This document shows, piece after piece, positions 6,498-10,133 of a stretch of 10,133 bases of DNA; the first letter of the stretch is position 1; every line of letters begins with the position of its first letter. The notes under the pieces are model-generated. The model had not been told where the DNA came from. It worked only from the letters and a program-made list of their open reading frames with translations, and ran no database searches. The stretch is taken from the NCBI GenBank assembly GCA_946614405.1, contig CAMOGZ010000036.1, positions 1-10,133 on the forward strand, read 5' to 3'. The translations under genes and the position numbers were made by a program. Origin of the DNA: an uncultured Eubacterium sp. (GTDB lineage Bacteria > Bacillota > Clostridia > Peptostreptococcales > Anaerovoracaceae).

Positions 6498-7396
6498 CAC
6501 ACTTCTCCATTCTTAAACGCTTGAACCATGGCTCTCGTCAGGCTGATATGATCGTCCCCGATGGGGATCTCATCCCGATGGAACCATTCTGCAACGGCCA
6601 GTTCTTCCTCATCGATGCGGACAGTATCATCCCCGTCCAGATCCGCAAAAAATCCAAGGAGCAGATTGCTGTCTGTTCCCCATGGCTGACTTTTGTAATA
6701 GCGAATGTTCTTCGCCCGGAGGCCCACTTCCTCCATGACCTCCCTCTTCACCGTCTCTTCCGGCGTCTCGCCGATCTCTGTGAATCCGGCGATCAGAGCA
6801 TACCTCTTATATGCCCGGTCCGCGTACTTGGTCAGAAGCAGCCGGTCTCCGTCACAGAGGCCCACGATCACCGCCGGGGCGATCTTCGGAAAGACTTCAT
6901 TTCCGCATTTGGGGCACTTCAGCATGCGCACGTTCCTGTCGTGGGACAGCTCCGCGCCGCAGCGACCGCAGAAATGATTGTCCCGGTACCACACGTAGAG
7001 ATGAAATGCCGTCGCTGCAGCGAAGCACACATCTTTACTGGTGTCCTGCCGGAGCTTTCTCACATTCTCATAGTGGAATCCCTCCGACTCCGGGATCTCC
7101 CGGGTATCACAGTACAGAAAGTACCGGGTGCCGCTGATGGCAAAGAGATACTGAAGCTCCCCGTCGGGCACTCCCGGAAGGCTCTTCCGAAGAGGCAGGT
7201 CCAAAAGGTCCTTCGGCGCCATGGAGGGATCGTACTCCTTGCCCAGGTCATTATCCCAGTTGGCCGGAGTTCCGTCCTCACCAGTCCTGCTGAGGAGGAT
7301 CTCCTCGCCCCGGAAGATGACCACCCGGTCCTCCCCCTCCGGCTGACAGTTGATATAGTGATTGTCCAGTTCTTTTGGTGCGATGTCCTGAATCAT
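6497..7396 (-). CDS. nudC: NudC-type NAD(+)/NADH diphosphatase (zinc-ribbon Nudix hydrolase)
   Basis: NudC hydrolyses NADH/NAD+ to NMN(H) and AMP, and in E. coli removes NAD caps from RNA. Counted from the ATG at 7396 it has 299 residues. An N-terminal domain (about 1-135) precedes a zinc ribbon with CGRC (143-146) and CPKC (161-164). The Nudix box runs from G204 to L226 with the full GX5EX7REUXEEXGU pattern (GETPEET, REVMEEVGL). The NudC-specific downstream motif begins SQPW (236-239) but continues GTDSN instead of the usual PFPxS, so the nucleotide-side contacts may differ. An in-frame ATG at 7420 would overlap the aminopeptidase gene by 20 bases; the ATG at 7396, 4 bp past that stop and encoding MIQDI, is preferred. 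Substrate preference for NADH over other dinucleotides is inferred from family membership. Confidence 0.88.
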   Translation of the reverse strand: MIQDIAPKELDNHYINCQPEGEDRVVIFRGEEILLSRTGEDGTPANWDNDLGKEYDPSMAPKDLLDLPLRKSLPGVPDGELQYLFAISGTRYFLYCDTREIPESEGFHYENVRKLRQDTSKDVCFAAATAFHLYVWYRDNHFCGRCGAELSHDRNVRMLKCPKCGNEVFPKIAPAVIVGLCDGDRLLLTKYADRAYKRYALIAGFTEIGETPEETVKREVMEEVGLRAKNIRYYKSQPWGTDSNLLLGFFADLDGDDTVRIDEEELAVAEWFHRDEIPIGDDHISLTRAMVQAFKNGEV

Positions 7397-7400
7397 TGAA

Positions 7401-8831
7401 TTATCCGATCCTTTCCGCATGCTTCAGAAATGCCTCATATCCCCGCATGGTCTCATAGACGTCCGCCTTGCTGGTGGCTTCCCAGGGGGCATGCATGCTC
7501 AGCACCGCAACACCGCTGTCGATGACATTCATTCCGTAGAGGGCCAGGATATAGGCGATGGTTCCGCCGCCACCCAGGTCCACTCTGCCAAGCTCTGCCG
7601 TCTGGAAGTTGATATTCTCCTTCTCAAAGATCCCTCTGAGGTGAGCCAGATACTCTGCGTTGGCATCATTGGATCCGGACTTGCCCCGGGCTCCGGTGAA
7701 CTTGTTCAGCACCATTCCGCCTCCCAGCACGGATACATTCTTCTTGTCAAAGCTTGCGGCATAGGTGGGATCGTATCCGCTGCTGACATCTGAAGAGAGC
7801 ATGGTGCTTGCGGACAGGCATCTTCTCAGTGCAAGCTCGCTGTAGCATCCCATGCGGTCCAGAAGCTCGGACACCGTGTTCTCAAAGAACCGGGATTCCA
7901 TTCCGGTGGCTCCCACGCTTCCGATCTCTTCCTTGTCCACCAGGATGCAGCATGCGGTCCTCTTCACTTCCGGCACCTCCAGCATGGCCTGATAGGAAGT
8001 ATAGGCGCAGACCCGGTCGTCCTGTCCATAGGAGAGGATCATGCTGCGGTCCAGGCCGGCTTCTCTTGCGGCGCCTGCAGGGACCACCTCCAGCTCCGCA
8101 GAAACAAAGTCTTCCTCGCCGATTCCATATTCCTTCTCAAGGATGGCAATGATCGCCTTCTTCACAGGACCTGCAGGATCCTTTTCCTTTTCTTTATCTT
8201 TCTTGTCGTCGTCCTTATCCTCTTTCAGAGGACGGTTTCCGATGATGATATCCAGTGCTTCTCCGGTGATCACCTCGGTGGCCTTCTTGGTCATCTGCTC
8301 CTGAGCCAGATGTGGCAGCAGGTCGGAAACAAAGAACACCGGATCGCTTTCCTTCTCGCCGATGGTGATATTGACCTTGCTTCCATCGGGTCTGATCACG
8401 ACGCCGTGAAGGGCCAGGGGCATGGTGACCCACTGATACTTCTTGATCCCGCCGTAGTAATGGGTGTCCAGATAAGCGAATCCGCCGTCTTCATAGAGCG
8501 GGTTCTGCTTGACGTCCAGTCGGGGTGAATCGATGTGAGCACCCAGGATGTTCATTCCGTTTTCGATGGGCTCTTCCCCGATGTTGAAGAGAATGATGGC
8601 TTTTCCCATATTGATGCGGTAGACTTTGTCCCCGGGGGAAAGGCTCTCCCCTGCGGCGATGATCTGATCCAGATCCCGGTATCCCGCTTTCTCGATGTCA
8701 GAGGTGATGCGCTCCACGCACTCCCGTTCCGTCTTGGCACTGCTCAGGAAATCCATATATCCCTTGCAGACTTCGTCGCATCTTCTGACCTCTTCTTCTG
8801 TGTATTTCTCCCAGCTGTTATCTTTCTGCAT
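7401..8831 (-). CDS. M18 family metallo-aminopeptidase (aspartyl aminopeptidase family)
   Basis: A cytosolic dinuclear-zinc exopeptidase that removes N-terminal, often acidic, residues from peptides. The 476-residue protein is close to the length of the longer M18 members. Metal and catalytic residues appear in order: GAHIDSPRLD (97-106; H99), GQDDR (269-273; bridging Asp), DKEEIGS (299-305; general base and zinc Glu), SSDVSSG (346-352; D348) and SMHAPWE (445-451; H447). Residues 203-218 are an unbroken run of 16 charged residues (7 Lys, 9 acidic), a probable surface loop between the catalytic and dimerisation parts. The start is firm: AGGAGG lies six bases before the ATG and overlaps the stop of the upstream gene. 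It resembles proteins named apeA or lap4, but the exact subgroup and peptide preference were not settled, so no symbol is given. Confidence 0.92.
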   Translation of the reverse strand: MQKDNSWEKYTEEEVRRCDEVCKGYMDFLSSAKTERECVERITSDIEKAGYRDLDQIIAAGESLSPGDKVYRINMGKAIILFNIGEEPIENGMNILGAHIDSPRLDVKQNPLYEDGGFAYLDTHYYGGIKKYQWVTMPLALHGVVIRPDGSKVNITIGEKESDPVFFVSDLLPHLAQEQMTKKATEVITGEALDIIIGNRPLKEDKDDDKKDKEKEKDPAGPVKKAIIAILEKEYGIGEEDFVSAELEVVPAGAAREAGLDRSMILSYGQDDRVCAYTSYQAMLEVPEVKRTACCILVDKEEIGSVGATGMESRFFENTVSELLDRMGCYSELALRRCLSASTMLSSDVSSGYDPTYAASFDKKNVSVLGGGMVLNKFTGARGKSGSNDANAEYLAHLRGIFEKENINFQTAELGRVDLGGGGTIAYILALYGMNVIDSGVAVLSMHAPWEATSKADVYETMRGYEAFLKHAERIG

Positions 8832-8837
8832 GTCTTA

Positions 8838-8844
8838 CCTCCTA
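8838..8844 (-). promoter_or_regulatory. Ribosome binding site of the aminopeptidase gene overlapping the upstream stop codon
   Basis: The transcript reads TAGGAGG: the stop TAG of the GTPase-NYN fusion (8844-8842) is also the start of a full AGGAGG Shine-Dalgarno (8843-8838), six bases before the aminopeptidase ATG. This is the strongest ribosome binding site in the window. It suggests re-initiation or coupling between the two genes. Confidence 0.8.
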
Positions 8845-10133
8845 ATACTCTTGCTGTAATACGTCCCAGATGGCATCCTCCACCTGACGGATCTCGCCGA
8901 TGAACTCCCGGGACGAGGTGCGCAGGGCCCCGTGCCCCAGAATGATCAGCTGCTCCGCTCCGTCGGAGGTGATGACTCTGACATTATGTTTGCGGGCGAT
9001 CTCATGGGTCACCCGTTCAATATACATATCCGCCGTCTCCGCTTCTTTGGTGTAGACAACGTTGATATTCCTTATTTTCTCTTCCGATCCCACGCCGCCT
9101 TTCACCTTGTAGGCGTCGAACACCACGATGAGCTCCGCCCGGGTGAATCCCCTGTAATTGCAGAGGATGTCGATGAGCCTGTCCCTGGCCGCGCCGAAGT
9201 CTGTCTTCGCCAGATCGTTCAGTTCTTCCCAGGCATAGATGAGATTGTAGCCGTCCACCAGGATGAAATCCTTGCGGTTTGGATCGGCTTTGCTCTTCTT
9301 CTGCACTGCTTTGGGGGTGGGCCGGAAGTAGTCTTCTTTGGCCGGTGCTCTTCTGGCCCTTCCCGGCGCCGTCAGATCGTGACGCTTCACCGGTCCATAG
9401 GTCCGCTCGAAAATGGCCATCAGTTCCTTGTCTGAGGCCAGGGAACGTCCGTATTCTCTGGCACGGCGCTCCACCGACTTCTGGTCGGACAGATCCACCT
9501 TCTCCTTCAGAACCGATGGCAGATGCATGTATTCTTCCACCTGATCCCAGGGGATCACGTCTCCGCTTCCGTGACTGCAGAAGACAGAGTCCGGCGTATT
9601 CTCCACATCCCGCAGAGGATCGTATCCCATGCGTTCTGTCACCTCATCTCCGTTGTGGCAGAGGTCATATCCCGCCAGCATGCAGGAGATGCGCCCCCGG
9701 CCTTTGGTATAGCCTGCAAGCTCCCTTCCGTAGTCCCGGATCTCCGATGCCGGGGCCCGTCCCGTAAGGGTGGTCATCTCTCCTTCTGTCAGAGGATCCT
9801 CGAAGGTCCCGTGCATGCGCTGGATATCGTTCATGGCCCGGCCCAGATTCTCTGTGGGAAGCTCGATAGTATAGGAGAACCATGGTTCCAGCAGCACCAT
9901 ATCTGCTTTCATCAGGCCGTTTCGGACCGCCCGGTAGGTAGCCTGCCGGAAGTCTCCTCCCTCGGTATGCTTCTTATGGGCTTTCCCTGCCGCCAGGGTG
10001 ATCTTCATATCCGTAATGGGCGCCCCTGTCAGGGTCCCCCGGTGTTCCTTTTCCATCAGATGGGTCAGGATCAGCCTCTGCCAGTTGCGGTCCAGCTCAT
10101 CCTCATCACAGGTTGTGGTGAATGTCATGCCGG
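8842..10133 (-). CDS. TetM/EF-G-like ribosomal GTPase fused to a C-terminal Rae1/YacP NYN ribonuclease domain (5' part outside window)
   Basis: About 430 C-terminal residues are visible; numbering here starts at the Met at 10128, which is internal. Residues 1-75 resemble EF-G/TetM domain IV, with APITDMKI (36-43) at the place of the family's VTD-K motif and a tip loop GKAHKKHTEGGDF (48-60). Residues 77-155 resemble domain V: LLEPWFSYTIELP, RAMNDI, GRAP, GYTKGRG. A segment with CH (157-158) and FCSHGSG (183-189) follows, then a basic linker (245-286). Residues 287-428 form a complete NYN_YacP domain: ILVDGYN (289-295), VVFDAY (335-340), ETAD (364-367), TSDGAEQ (387-393) and GALRTSSRE (400-408). 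These match B. subtilis Rae1, an endonuclease that cuts mRNA in the ribosomal A site. The GTPase domain should lie beyond 10133. Automated annotation would probably call it a tetracycline resistance protein; the visible tip loop does not support that. Confidence 0.85.
   Translation of the reverse strand, partial: GMTFTTTCDEDELDRNWQRLILTHLMEKEHRGTLTGAPITDMKITLAAGKAHKKHTEGGDFRQATYRAVRNGLMKADMVLLEPWFSYTIELPTENLGRAMNDIQRMHGTFEDPLTEGEMTTLTGRAPASEIRDYGRELAGYTKGRGRISCMLAGYDLCHNGDEVTERMGYDPLRDVENTPDSVFCSHGSGDVIPWDQVEEYMHLPSVLKEKVDLSDQKSVERRAREYGRSLASDKELMAIFERTYGPVKRHDLTAPGRARRAPAKEDYFRPTPKAVQKKSKADPNRKDFILVDGYNLIYAWEELNDLAKTDFGAARDRLIDILCNYRGFTRAELIVVFDAYKVKGGVGSEEKIRNINVVYTKEAETADMYIERVTHEIARKHNVRVITSDGAEQLIILGHGALRTSSREFIGEIRQVEDAIWDVLQQEY

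Noticed and set aside
6521..7399. Plus-strand open frame of 292 codons opposite nudC
   Set aside because: Mirror frame of a well-supported Nudix gene; no family motif and composition typical of antisense translation.
7397..7420. Upstream ATG at 7420 as the nudC start
   Set aside because: It would overlap the aminopeptidase gene by 20 bases and has no better ribosome binding site; the ATG at 7396 sits 4 bp after the stop and begins the MIQDI sequence I recall as typical of related NudC proteins.
8842..10133. Labelling the right-edge gene as a tetracycline resistance gene
   Set aside because: The similarity is to the wider translation GTPase family; the TetM-type tip loop is absent, a ribonuclease domain is attached, and the GTPase part is not visible.
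1..10133. CRISPR array, insertion sequence, prophage, tRNA or riboswitch
   Set aside because: No spaced direct repeats, terminal inverted repeats, transposase or integrase motifs, cloverleaf or long structured leader was seen; nearly all bases are accounted for by eleven co-oriented genes.

Overview
The window looks like chromosomal DNA of a Clostridia-class Bacillota, most likely a Lachnospiraceae-type gut anaerobe. This rests on the protein families, the gene order pyrH-frr-uppS-cdsA-dxr-rseP-ispG, the strong AGGAGG-type ribosome binding sites, and a base composition that is fairly GC-rich by eye for this group. All eleven genes lie on the minus strand, so transcription runs from position 10133 towards 1. 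The window is almost fully coding; the two largest gaps are 66 bp and 58 bp. No rRNA, tRNA, insertion sequence, prophage or CRISPR array was seen.

Upstream block (10133 to 5586, in transcription order): the C-terminal part of a TetM/EF-G-like ribosomal GTPase fused to a YacP/Rae1-type NYN ribonuclease domain; an M18 metallo-aminopeptidase; NudC, a zinc-ribbon Nudix NAD(H) pyrophosphatase; and thioredoxin reductase TrxB. They are separated by 10 bp or less or overlap slightly, so they probably form one transcription unit. They share a loose theme of translation quality control, peptide recycling and NAD/redox upkeep.

Downstream block (5578 to 1): a promoter with an extended -10 box lies in the 66-bp trxB-pyrH gap and drives a conserved housekeeping operon. 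It encodes UMP kinase (pyrH), ribosome recycling factor (frr), undecaprenyl diphosphate synthase (uppS), CDP-diglyceride synthase (cdsA), DXP reductoisomerase (dxr), the RseP/RasP site-2 protease (rseP) and the start of HMBPP synthase (ispG, cut by the window edge). Dxr and IspG are two steps of the MEP isoprenoid pathway, and UppS uses its product to make the lipid carrier for peptidoglycan. CdsA supplies CDP-diacylglycerol for phospholipids, and RseP cleaves membrane substrates, so the operon joins translation, nucleotide supply and envelope building. Most downstream junctions show translational coupling (ATGA overlaps or very short gaps). The exception is frr-uppS, where a perfect 10-bp-stem hairpin sits in the 58-bp gap.

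The most noteworthy item is the GTPase-Rae1 fusion at the right edge. It joins a ribosome A-site-binding translocase-like scaffold to an A-site mRNA endonuclease fold, and its visible domain IV tip looks like EF-G rather than TetM. The rest of the window is ordinary, well-conserved housekeeping sequence.
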